This document shows positions 7,010 to 14,741 of a stretch of DNA of 64,000 bases, piece after piece (position 1 is the first letter of the stretch; every line of letters starts with the position of its first letter). The notes below the pieces were generated by a model that worked only from the letters and a program-made list of their open reading frames with translations, did no database searches and was not told the DNA's origin. The DNA lies in assembly GCF_000384155.1 (NCBI RefSeq), contig NZ_KB913031.1, positions 744,001 through 808,000 of the forward strand, read 5' to 3'. The stretch is from Methylophilus sp. 42. Its GTDB lineage: Bacteria; Pseudomonadota; Gammaproteobacteria; Burkholderiales; Methylophilaceae. Both the position numbers and the translations under genes were made by a program.

Positions 7010-9208
7010 ATGGAAGTCAAAGTCAACTTTCTCGATAAGCTACGTCTTGAGGCCAAGTTTGATGACTTCACGGTGATTGCTGACCAGCCTATCCGCTATA
7101 AAGGCGATGGCTCGGCCCCTGGCCCGTTCGATTACTTTCTGGCTTCTTCTGCGTTGTGTGCAGCTTATTTTGTCAAACTGTATTGCAGCACACGCAATAT
7201 TCCAACCGACAATATCCGCCTGTCGCACAACAATATCGTTGACCCCGAAGACCGCTACAAGCAGATTTTCAAAATCCAGATTGAGTTGCCGACCGATATT
7301 TCTGAAAAAGACCGTGTCGGTATTTTGCGTTCGATAGACCGCTGCACAGTGAAGAAAGTAGTGCAGGCTGGCCCCGATTTCATCATTGAAGAGGTCGCGA
7401 ACCTGGATGCCGATGCGCAGGCTTTGCTCACCGTTAATCCGGGCACAGAGTCACAGACTTATATCACTGGCAAAGATTTACCGTTGGAGCAAACCATCGC
7501 CAATATGTCTGGCTTGCTGGCGAGCCTGGGCATCAAAATTGAGATTGCGTCGTGGCGCAATATTATTCCCAATGTATGGTCGTTGCATATCCGCGATGCG
7601 CATTCACCGATGTGTTTTACGAATGGCAAAGGATCGACCAAGGAAAGCGCGCTGGCGTCGGCTTTGGGCGAGTATATTGAGCGGCTGAGTAACAACCACT
7701 TTTATGCTGGATCTTACTGGGGTGAAGAGATTGCCAATGCTCCATTTGTGCATTACCCGAACGAGCGCTGGTTTAAGCCTGGCCGCAAGGATGCCCTGCC
7801 GAAAGAAATTCTGGACGACTATTGCCTGGAGATTTATAACCCGGATGGCGAGCTGCGTGGTTCACACCTGATAGATACCAATTCCGGCAATGCTGAGCGC
7901 GGCATCTGTTCATTGCCTTTTGTACGCCAGTCGGATGGCGAAACCGTGTATTTCCCAACCAATCTGGTGGAAAACCTGTTTGTCAGCAACGGCATGAGTG
8001 CGGGTAATACGCTGGTGGAGGCACAGGTGCAATGTTTATCCGAGATTTTTGAGCGTGCAGTCAAACGTGAAATCATTGAGGGTGAAATTGCCTTGCCAGA
8101 TGTGCCGCAGGACGTGCTGGCGAAATACCCTGGTGTGGTCGCTGGCATTCAAGGGCTGGAAGAGCAGGGCTTTCCGGTGCTGGTGAAAGATGCGTCGCTG
8201 GGAGGTGAATATCCTGTGATGTGCGTTACCTTGATGAATCCGCGCACCGGCGGCGTGTTTGCTTCATTCGGTGCGCATCCCAAGCTGGAAGTGGCGCTCG
8301 AACGTAGCCTGACTGAGTTGCTGCAAGGCCGCAGCTTTGAAGGCCTGAATGATTTGCCGCAGCCGACCTTTGCCAGCGAAGCGGTGACAGAACCGAATAA
8401 CTTTGTTGAACACTTTATTGATTCCAGTGGCGTGGTGTCGTGGCGCTTTTTCAGTGCCAAAGCGGATTATGAGTTTGTGGAGTGGGATTTTTCCGGCCAG
8501 GGCGAAAATGCTAATGCCGAAGAAGCCGCGACCATGTTTGGCATGCTGGCCGAGATGGGCAAAGAAACTTACGTAGCTGTGTATGACCAATTAGGCGCGA
8601 CCGCTTGCCGCATCCTTGTGCCGGGGTATTCGGAAGTGTATCCGGTAGAAGATCTGGTCTGGGATAACACGAACAAGGCGCTGCTATTTCGCGAAGATAT
8701 CCTCAACCTGCACACCTTGGACGATGACCGCCTGGAAGCCTTGCTGGAGCGCCTGGAAAATAATGAGCTGGATGATTACGGCGACATTGCTACCCTGATT
8801 GGCATTGAGTTTGACGAGAACACTGACTGGGGCCAGCTCACAGTAATGGAGCTGAAGCTGCTGATTCAGCTCGCTTTACAGCAGTTTGAAGAAGCCCATG
8901 ACCTGGTGGGTGCCTTTTTGCAATATAACGACAACTCACTGGCGCGCGGATTGTTTTACCAGGCTTTGAATGTGGTACTGGAAGTATTGCTGGATGACGA
9001 ACTAGCACTTGCCGATTACGAAACCAACTTCCGCCGCATGTTTGGTGATACACGCATGGATGCGGTGATCGGTTCAGTCGATGGCAGCGTGCGCTTTTAT
9101 GGCCTGACGCCAACCAGTATGCAACTGGAAGGTCTGGACAGGCACCAGCGCCTGATCGACAGCTATAGAAAAATACATGCGGCACGGGCTAAAGTGGCAG
9201 CCGGGTGA
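7010..9208 (+). CDS. ycaO: OsmC-YcaO fusion protein
   Basis: The 732 aa product joins two domains. Residues 1-135 are OsmC-like and keep both conserved cysteines (Cys50 in SSALC, Cys112 in RCTVKK), as in thiol-dependent peroxidases of the OsmC/Ohr family. Residues about 185-565 are a YcaO ATP-dependent domain, with GKGSTKESALASALGEYIER and CLSEIFERAVKRE as the ATP/Mg-binding region; a helical tail follows. E. coli YcaO influences beta-methylthiolation of ribosomal protein S12 together with RimO; other YcaO proteins activate amide carbonyls of peptides for thioamide or azoline formation. No precursor peptide or partner is adjacent. ATG 7010 is preceded by TTTGGAG. The same fused architecture is known in other proteobacteria. 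Confidence 0.85.
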   Translation: MEVKVNFLDKLRLEAKFDDFTVIADQPIRYKGDGSAPGPFDYFLASSALCAAYFVKLYCSTRNIPTDNIRLSHNNIVDPEDRYKQIFKIQIELPTDISEKDRVGILRSIDRCTVKKVVQAGPDFIIEEVANLDADAQALLTVNPGTESQTYITGKDLPLEQTIANMSGLLASLGIKIEIASWRNIIPNVWSLHIRDAHSPMCFTNGKGSTKESALASALGEYIERLSNNHFYAGSYWGEEIANAPFVHYPNERWFKPGRKDALPKEILDDYCLEIYNPDGELRGSHLIDTNSGNAERGICSLPFVRQSDGETVYFPTNLVENLFVSNGMSAGNTLVEAQVQCLSEIFERAVKREIIEGEIALPDVPQDVLAKYPGVVAGIQGLEEQGFPVLVKDASLGGEYPVMCVTLMNPRTGGVFASFGAHPKLEVALERSLTELLQGRSFEGLNDLPQPTFASEAVTEPNNFVEHFIDSSGVVSWRFFSAKADYEFVEWDFSGQGENANAEEAATMFGMLAEMGKETYVAVYDQLGATACRILVPGYSEVYPVEDLVWDNTNKALLFREDILNLHTLDDDRLEALLERLENNELDDYGDIATLIGIEFDENTDWGQLTVMELKLLIQLALQQFEEAHDLVGAFLQYNDNSLARGLFYQALNVVLEVLLDDELALADYETNFRRMFGDTRMDAVIGSVDGSVRFYGLTPTSMQLEGLDRHQRLIDSYRKIHAARAKVAAG

Positions 9209-9272
9209 GTGGTGGCAAATAGGCGTGAAAATCCAAATATATTCAATAGATTAGAAATAGTCGAATCACGCG

Positions 9273-9278
9273 TATAAT
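9273..9278 (+). promoter_or_regulatory. Candidate -10 box of the RhlE-type helicase gene
   Basis: A perfect TATAAT in the sequence CGTATAATAGCC, with a weak TTAGAA 16 bases upstream. A start site near 9285 would give a 5' leader of about 150 nt. Confidence 0.5.
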
Positions 9279-9354
9279 AGCCATACCCTGCGCACTACCA
9301 ATCAACGCAGCGGTTCTGAAATACCTCAAGTTGTTACCTCGTTAGTCCAGATTG

Positions 9355-9415
9355 GTGTTGCCGCAGGCAACAGACCAGCGCCTAATTAATTTATTGCATG
9401 GTGATGCCATGCAAT
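9355..9415 (+). promoter_or_regulatory. Structured 5' leader of the helicase gene (two hairpins)
   Basis: Two perfect inverted repeats lie in the leader: TGTTGCC / GGCAACA around a GCA loop (about 9356-9372) and ATTGCATGG (9393-9401) / CCATGCAAT (9407-9415) with a 5-base loop. The second ends 19 bases before the TTG start. No T run follows, so this is not a plain terminator; a translational control element is more likely. Confidence 0.45.
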
Positions 9416-9434
9416 TTCTATAAGTTGAATTACT

Positions 9435-10937
9435 TTGTCACAAGAAAATACCCCTGCAAACATCACGTTTGCTGATTTAAATTTATGCGCGCCGGTGTTG
9501 CGCGCGATTGCCGATGCCGGCTATACCTCACCAACGCCGATTCAGGCACAGGCGATTCCTTATGTGCTGCGTGGAGGCGATTTGCTCGCTGGTGCGCAAA
9601 CTGGTACCGGCAAAACCGCCGGATTTACCTTGCCGATTCTGCACCGCTTGTCTGAAGCACCATTGGTGCAGGCGGCAAAGGGCAAGCCGCGTTGTTTGAT
9701 CTTGTCACCGACACGTGAGTTGGCGGCGCAGATTGGTGAGTCTGTTACTACTTATGGCAAATATTTGCCGCTTAAAAGCATGGTGGTGTTTGGTGGCGTC
9801 AGCATCAATCCGCAAATCAACCGTTTAAGCAAACCACTGGATATCCTGGTGGCGACGCCTGGCCGTTTACTCGACCTGGTGCAGCAAAAAGCGCTCGATT
9901 TATCTGCCATTGAAATCCTGGTGTTGGATGAAGCCGACCGTATGCTGGACATGGGCTTTATCCACGACATTAAAAAAGTATTGGCCATGCTGCCTAAAAA
10001 ACGCCAGAACCTGCTGTTCTCGGCCACTTTTTCTGATGACATCAAGCGTCTTGCGGATAGTTTGCTTAATACGCCAGACCTGGTGGAAGTGGCACGTCGC
10101 AATGCATCCAATGCACTGATTGAGCAGAGCGTGCACATGGTGCCGCAGGCGCACAAGCGCGAAATGGTCAGCTATTTGATCAAGCACCATCAGTGGCAAC
10201 AAGTGCTGATTTTTACGCGTACCAAGCATGGCGCCAACCGACTGGCAGAAAAGCTGGTGAAAGATGGTATCCCGGCGATGGCGATTCATGGCAACAAAAG
10301 CCAGAATGCGCGTACAGCAGCGCTGGCACAGTTTAAAGCGGGCACCATCACGGCGCTGGTGGCGACGGATATTGCTGCGCGCGGACTGGATATTGACCAG
10401 TTGCCGCAAGTGGTGAATTTTGAATTGCCGAATGTACCTGAAGACTATGTGCACCGCATTGGCCGTACTGGCCGTGCCGGTGCCAGTGGCGCTGCTATTT
10501 CACTGGTAGACCGTGAAGAATTTGGCATGCTCAAGGATATTGAAAAGCTGATTAAGCGCGATATCCCGCGGGTGCCGGTAGAAGGTTTTGTCGCGCCTGA
10601 GAAAAACAGCGAAGAGCCTGACCGCCCACCACGTGGGCAGAACCAGGGCCGTCAACGCCAGGGGCAGTCTCAGAAACAAGGACAGCCACAGAAACAGGGT
10701 CAGGCTCAGAAGCCGTCACAACCCCGCCAAGGACAAAGCCAGCCGCAAGCGCAGGCCGGCGCCAATAAGCCTGGGCCAGGCAAGCCGAATCCGCACAAGT
10801 CCGGGCATGCGAATCCTGGCCAACGCAACGGTCATCAGACGCAACATCGCCAGGGCGGCAACAAGCCTCAAGGCGCGTTGTTTACGCCTAAGCCAGGTGC
10901 GAATTCGGCCAATAAAACACCGCCGAAAGCGCGCTAA
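9435..10937 (+). CDS. rhlE: DEAD-box ATP-dependent RNA helicase, RhlE type
   Basis: Unwinds RNA duplexes, in ribosome assembly and cold adaptation. All helicase motifs are present: the Q motif region (TPIQAQAI), Walker A AQTGTGKT (54-61), PTRELA (92-97), DEAD (165-168), a SAT motif (about 196-198) and [10 protein letters not shown] near residue 340. From about residue 385 the protein is a low-complexity tail rich in Gln, Gly, Pro, Lys and Asn, typical of RNA-binding tails in this group. The start is TTG at 9435: an in-frame TGA at 9426 and the lack of an ATG before the conserved region force it. The stop overlaps the next ATG by one base. A long structured leader precedes it. Confidence 0.9.
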   Translation: MSQENTPANITFADLNLCAPVLRAIADAGYTSPTPIQAQAIPYVLRGGDLLAGAQTGTGKTAGFTLPILHRLSEAPLVQAAKGKPRCLILSPTRELAAQIGESVTTYGKYLPLKSMVVFGGVSINPQINRLSKPLDILVATPGRLLDLVQQKALDLSAIEILVLDEADRMLDMGFIHDIKKVLAMLPKKRQNLLFSATFSDDIKRLADSLLNTPDLVEVARRNASNALIEQSVHMVPQAHKREMVSYLIKHHQWQQVLIFTRTKHGANRLAEKLVKDGIPAMAIHGNKSQNARTAALAQFKAGTITALVATDIAARGLDIDQLPQVVNFELPNVPEDYVHRIGRTGRAGASGAAISLVDREEFGMLKDIEKLIKRDIPRVPVEGFVAPEKNSEEPDRPPRGQNQGRQRQGQSQKQGQPQKQGQAQKPSQPRQGQSQPQAQAGANKPGPGKPNPHKSGHANPGQRNGHQTQHRQGGNKPQGALFTPKPGANSANKTPPKAR

Positions 10938-11422
10938 TGCATATTTGGGTGGATGCAGATGCTTGCCCGGTCGTGATTAAAGAAATCCTGTTCCGGGCGG
11001 CAACGCGTTCTCTTATCACCACCACCTTTGTCGCCAACAAATTGCTGCGGGTGCCACCATCGCCGTATTTGCGTGCGATGCAGGTCGATAAAGGCTTTGA
11101 TGTGGCAGATAATGCCATTGTTGCTGCGCTGGTGGCGGGGGATTTGGTGATTACGGCGGATATCCCCTTGGCCGCGCAAGTCATAGACAAAGGCGGCCAT
11201 GCGCTCAATCCGCGCGGTGAGTTTTATTCGACTGAAAATATCAAAGAGCGGTTGGCAATGCGCGACTTTATGGAGTCGTTACGCGCCAGTGGCGTAGAAA
11301 CGCAAGGCCCAAGTGCAATGCAGTCCTCTGATCGCCATACCTTTGCATCACAGCTTGACCAGTTTCTGGCGCGCCAGAAGCGCAAGGGTGCAAGCGTAAA
11401 CATCGATTCGAGCCAGCCTTAA
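10937..11422 (+). CDS. YaiI/YqxD (DUF188) family protein
   Basis: The 161 aa product is a member of the UPF0178/DUF188 family, recognised by the N-terminal [14 protein letters not shown] and the later [22 protein letters not shown]. The Asp-rich core resembles PIN/NYN-type nuclease folds, and a nuclease role is plausible, but the biochemical function is not established. The ATG overlaps the helicase stop codon by one base (TAATG), so translation is probably coupled and the two may act together on RNA. A terminator follows at 11462. Confidence 0.8.
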   Translation: MHIWVDADACPVVIKEILFRAATRSLITTTFVANKLLRVPPSPYLRAMQVDKGFDVADNAIVAALVAGDLVITADIPLAAQVIDKGGHALNPRGEFYSTENIKERLAMRDFMESLRASGVETQGPSAMQSSDRHTFASQLDQFLARQKRKGASVNIDSSQP

Positions 11423-11461
11423 ATCGATAGCAGATAAGTCAGCAGGGCTTGCAGCAAGTGT

Positions 11462-11493
11462 AAACGGCTGGCAGAGATGCCAGCCGTTTTTAT
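11462..11493 (+). terminator. Intrinsic terminator after the DUF188 gene
   Basis: Stem ACGGCTGGCA / TGCCAGCCGT with a 4-base loop, then TTTTATT. Confidence 0.88.
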
Positions 11494-11564
11494 TGGCATC
11501 AGCGTGATGCTAAGTTACTGTTTTGTCACACATGTTAATCCTTGAAAATGGTCGGTGTGGGCTA

Positions 11565-11592
11565 TTGGCGGCTGTTTTGTTTTTGCTAGAAT
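11565..11592 (+). promoter_or_regulatory. Sigma-70-like promoter of the second PEP-CTERM gene
   Basis: TTGGCG (11565-11570), 16-base spacer, TAGAAT (11587-11592), about 67 bases upstream of the start codon. Confidence 0.45.
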
Positions 11593-11659
11593 GAACGCTG
11601 TAATAATAGATAATTCGCAAAAATATTATTGCGATAATCTAATTTAAAAGGATATGTAA

Positions 11660-12250
11660 ATGCGCTTTTTTAAAACCTTAGTGCTTGCGATGACCATGCT
11701 GGTGTCAGTGTCCTCACAAGCGGCAGTTGAAAGTTATGGCACCTTGTTGTCTGGCAGTTACCAGCCGGCGACTGATTTTGCATCGCTTTCAGTCAGCGGC
11801 ACAGGCAATGTGTACACTTTTACCTTAACCGCCTACGACCTGAATGCCTTGTTTACCAATAAAGCCTTTATTGGCTCAATTGCCGTCAAGGTATCGCCAG
11901 ATGTGAAGGCAAACACAATTGCTGTGAGTGGTATTTCCGGCGGCGTGACCAACCTGGCAGCCAGCAATGGCGGCGGTCCTGGTGGCGATTGGGATTTCAG
12001 GTTTGTGCTTGGTCAAGGCGCTAACGACAGACTGTTGGCAAACGAGTCAGTCACCTGGACGGCAACATTTGCGTCTAATGTGAGCATTGATGACTATGCA
12101 CTGCACGTGCAAGGATTGACCAAGGCGCAAGGTGACAGTGCCTGGTATCTGAATTCAGTCGTTACTACGCCTGTGCCTGAGCCTGCTTCATGGGCATTGT
12201 TGCTGGTAGGGTTGGGCGTTGCCAGCAGCATGCGTAAGCGTCGTGCGTAA
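11660..12250 (+). CDS. PEP-CTERM sorting-domain exported protein
   Basis: The 196 aa product has a signal peptide (MRFFKTLVLAMTMLVSVSSQ, cleaved after QAA), a beta-rich extracellular domain rich in Gly, Ser, Thr and Asn (residues 24-165), and a PEP-CTERM anchor: VPEPASW, hydrophobic helix, then RKRRA. Exosortase would remove the tail and fix the protein to the envelope or exopolysaccharide. A ribosome binding site (AAAAGGA) lies 8 bases before ATG 11660. It is a single-gene unit with its own promoter and a terminator at 12279. It shares no clear similarity with the other two PEP-CTERM proteins outside the sorting tail. Confidence 0.85.
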   Translation: MRFFKTLVLAMTMLVSVSSQAAVESYGTLLSGSYQPATDFASLSVSGTGNVYTFTLTAYDLNALFTNKAFIGSIAVKVSPDVKANTIAVSGISGGVTNLAASNGGGPGGDWDFRFVLGQGANDRLLANESVTWTATFASNVSIDDYALHVQGLTKAQGDSAWYLNSVVTTPVPEPASWALLLVGLGVASSMRKRRA

Positions 12251-12278
12251 TCACGCTTAACGCTTAAGTTTTATCAAC

Positions 12279-12310
12279 AAACGGCTTGCATTGATGCAGG
12301 CCGTTTTTGT
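12279..12310 (+). terminator. Intrinsic terminator after the second PEP-CTERM gene
   Basis: AACGGC-TTGCA / TGCAG-GCCGTT stem, then a T run. Confidence 0.85.
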
Positions 12311-12494
12311 TTGTGCGCGCTGGTCAAGGCAGCTTTAAGAGCAACTATTGTGCGCATCAAGCGCTACGTTTTGATTGTAATGAATTGAAAACCCCTTTGA
12401 TTTAACTGGTTATTTTTAAGGGCTTGCATTAGCATGAGTTAAAACAGCGTATATAAAGCTGTCTGTAAGAATAAAAAGAAGAGGTCATCAGTTA

Positions 12495-13640
12495 ATGAGT
12501 TTGCAGACTCGGATTGACGAGGCGTTATTTCACAGGCTGTTATCGGGAGCACGCATTCCTTTAATCGGGAGTGCGTTCGGTGGCCTGTTGATTGCGTTTT
12601 CGCAACTCGGCTCTGAAAAAAGTGATCTGTTCCTGCTCTGGTGCGGTATGGTCTATGCGGTGATTGTGTTCCGCGTATTTTGCCTGAAACGTTGTCACCA
12701 GATGCTGGCCAAGCATGGCTTTAATTATTCTTTGGCGTATAGATATTGCCTGACCCTGGCGCTCTCCGGGCTGGCATGGGGCGCGCTGGGCTTTCTGGTG
12801 AAAGATGCGCCGCCCATGACGGTGATTATCGTCATCACGGCCATTCAGGCGATGGTGATGGGTGGCGTGGTCACCATGGCGTCCTGTATCCCGGCTTTTT
12901 TTGCCTTTAGTTTACCGGCGATGTTGCCGACGGTGCTGGTGTTCTCGTTTAGTGAAAACTTGTCGAGCTTTATCATGGCCGTGTTTAGCGTGATTTTTTA
13001 CTTGTTGATGATAGGCATCGCCTACCGTTTTAACCAGTCATTGCGGCAAGCCACACGCATCAGCTTCGAGAACGAAGATTTAATCGGTTCTTTAAAGGAT
13101 GCTTATCACAAGATTTCTGCGCAGAATCAGGAGCTTAATCATGTGGCGCACCATGATACGCTCACCGGCTTGCCTAACCGAAAATTGTTGTCATTGCGCC
13201 TGCAGCAGGCGATAGAACTGGGGCGGGTGAAGAAAACTGGTACGGCGATCCTGTACCTGGACCTGGATGGTTTTAAAGCCGTGAACGACCAGTGGGGGCA
13301 CGAGGCGGGCGACCTGGCCTTGATCGAAGTGTCGCAGCGCCTGAGCAAGGTGATCCGCGGTAGCGATACGCTGGCGCGCGTGGGGGGTGATGAGTTTGTG
13401 ATCGTGCTGTCTGATTTGCCTGAACAGGGAAGGTCCTCGGTGGAAATGGTCGGTCAAAAATGCCTGATGGTGTTTGAACGGGATTTCCAGATTCAGGGCG
13501 TTGTTTGCCGTCTGGGAACGTCGATAGGCTTAACCGTGTGCAAAGACGGTCAGACCATAGATCAACTGCTGTCTGCAGCCGATAAGGCCATGTATCAGGC
13601 AAAGTTACTGGGTTGCGGGCAAATATCCTGGGCGGTTTAA
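12495..13640 (+). CDS. Membrane-bound diguanylate cyclase (GGDEF)
   Basis: Makes c-di-GMP from two GTP. The 381 aa product has about five to six membrane helices (residues 20-178) forming an unnamed sensor, a short coiled linker (185-215), and a GGDEF domain. The active site is intact (GGDEF at 297-301), and the product-inhibition I-site RGSD (288-291) lies exactly five residues before it, so feedback control is expected. It begins a run of three c-di-GMP genes on the same strand, with gaps of about 140 bases each. The start codon has an AGAGG-like site upstream. Confidence 0.88.
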   Translation: MSLQTRIDEALFHRLLSGARIPLIGSAFGGLLIAFSQLGSEKSDLFLLWCGMVYAVIVFRVFCLKRCHQMLAKHGFNYSLAYRYCLTLALSGLAWGALGFLVKDAPPMTVIIVITAIQAMVMGGVVTMASCIPAFFAFSLPAMLPTVLVFSFSENLSSFIMAVFSVIFYLLMIGIAYRFNQSLRQATRISFENEDLIGSLKDAYHKISAQNQELNHVAHHDTLTGLPNRKLLSLRLQQAIELGRVKKTGTAILYLDLDGFKAVNDQWGHEAGDLALIEVSQRLSKVIRGSDTLARVGGDEFVIVLSDLPEQGRSSVEMVGQKCLMVFERDFQIQGVVCRLGTSIGLTVCKDGQTIDQLLSAADKAMYQAKLLGCGQISWAV

Positions 13641-13780
13641 GCCGTCGCGGGTTACATACAGCTTGAGGCGTAGAGGTGCCCAAGTCTGCCAGGATTGAAA
13701 ATCTGTGTCGATTTTCAATTGCATAAATTAGCTTTTGCGATAAGAATTCATACTTTGATGATTGTCATGCGAGAGTAATC

Positions 13781-14596
13781 ATGCGGCCGCAGTATAAGAT
13801 TGTGATGGTGTATGTATTGGTGGGCGCCGCCTGGATATTCTTTTCCGACAAGGTCGTTGCGCAGCTGTTTACGGACCCGCGTGACCTGACCACGGTACAG
13901 GATATCAAAGGCTGGCTGTTTATTCTGGTCACGGCCGTGTTGTTGTTTTTTCTGGTGAAGCGTGCGCTCGCAGATGCTGCACAAGACCAGCAAAAACTGA
14001 TTCACAGTTATGACCAGACCATTCGTGGCTGGGTGCAAGTGCTCGATTTACGACACAAGGAAACCAAAGACCACACTTATCGCGTCGCGGCCATGACGGT
14101 GGCGCTGGCCAGCAAAATGGGCGTCACTGACGAAGCCTCCCTGAAGCTGATTGAGCGCAGCGCCATTTTGCACGATATAGGCAAAATCGGCATTCCCGAT
14201 GCGGTGTTAATCAAGCCCGGCCAGTTGGATGAGGAAGAAATGCAGCTGATGCGCACACATCCGCAGATTGCGCGCGACTTGCTGGCAAATATTGATTTTC
14301 TGCGCAACTGTATGGATATTCCCTATGGTCATCATGAGCGCTGGGATGGCCAGGGATATCCGCTCGGTTTACAAGGTGAGCAAATTCCATTTGCTGCGCG
14401 AATTTTTTCGATTGTTGATGTGTGGGATGCCTTGATGCACCCGAGGGTGTACAAGCCGGCCTGGCCGGAAGATAAAGTGCTGGACTATATTCGCAGTGAA
14501 TCCAGTATCCGCTTCGATCCGGCCGCCGTGGATGCGTTTTTTGCCCATTATGATGTGATCAAGGACGCCGCCAGTGCGTCTTATAGTGAAAAATAG
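13781..14596 (+). CDS. Membrane-anchored HD-GYP phosphodiesterase
   Basis: HD-GYP proteins hydrolyse c-di-GMP to GMP or pGpG with a di- or tri-metal centre. The 271 aa product has two N-terminal membrane helices (residues 7-26 and 45-62), a short linker, then the HD-GYP domain: ILHDIGK with His131-Asp132 and Lys135, and HHERWDGQGYP at 184-194, the full signature. The sensor part is minimal, so it may depend on a partner. It sits between a diguanylate cyclase and a GGDEF-EAL protein. Confidence 0.85.
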   Translation: MRPQYKIVMVYVLVGAAWIFFSDKVVAQLFTDPRDLTTVQDIKGWLFILVTAVLLFFLVKRALADAAQDQQKLIHSYDQTIRGWVQVLDLRHKETKDHTYRVAAMTVALASKMGVTDEASLKLIERSAILHDIGKIGIPDAVLIKPGQLDEEEMQLMRTHPQIARDLLANIDFLRNCMDIPYGHHERWDGQGYPLGLQGEQIPFAARIFSIVDVWDALMHPRVYKPAWPEDKVLDYIRSESSIRFDPAAVDAFFAHYDVIKDAASASYSEK

Positions 14597-14741
14597 TTTG
14601 AGTGCAATGGCTTGGGTGAGGGGGAGGTAACCTGCTGGATGCCGGTATCAGGTAATTTGCCGGGCATTTATACAGGTATTTGGGGATTTGATTTTAATCG
14701 CATCCCTTACAGTAGTGGACGGGGGCTTAGGCTAAACATCC

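Noticed and set aside
14597-14741. A c-di-GMP riboswitch before the GAF-PAS-GGDEF-EAL gene
   Set aside because: No conserved GEMM core or tetraloop/receptor sequence can be seen.
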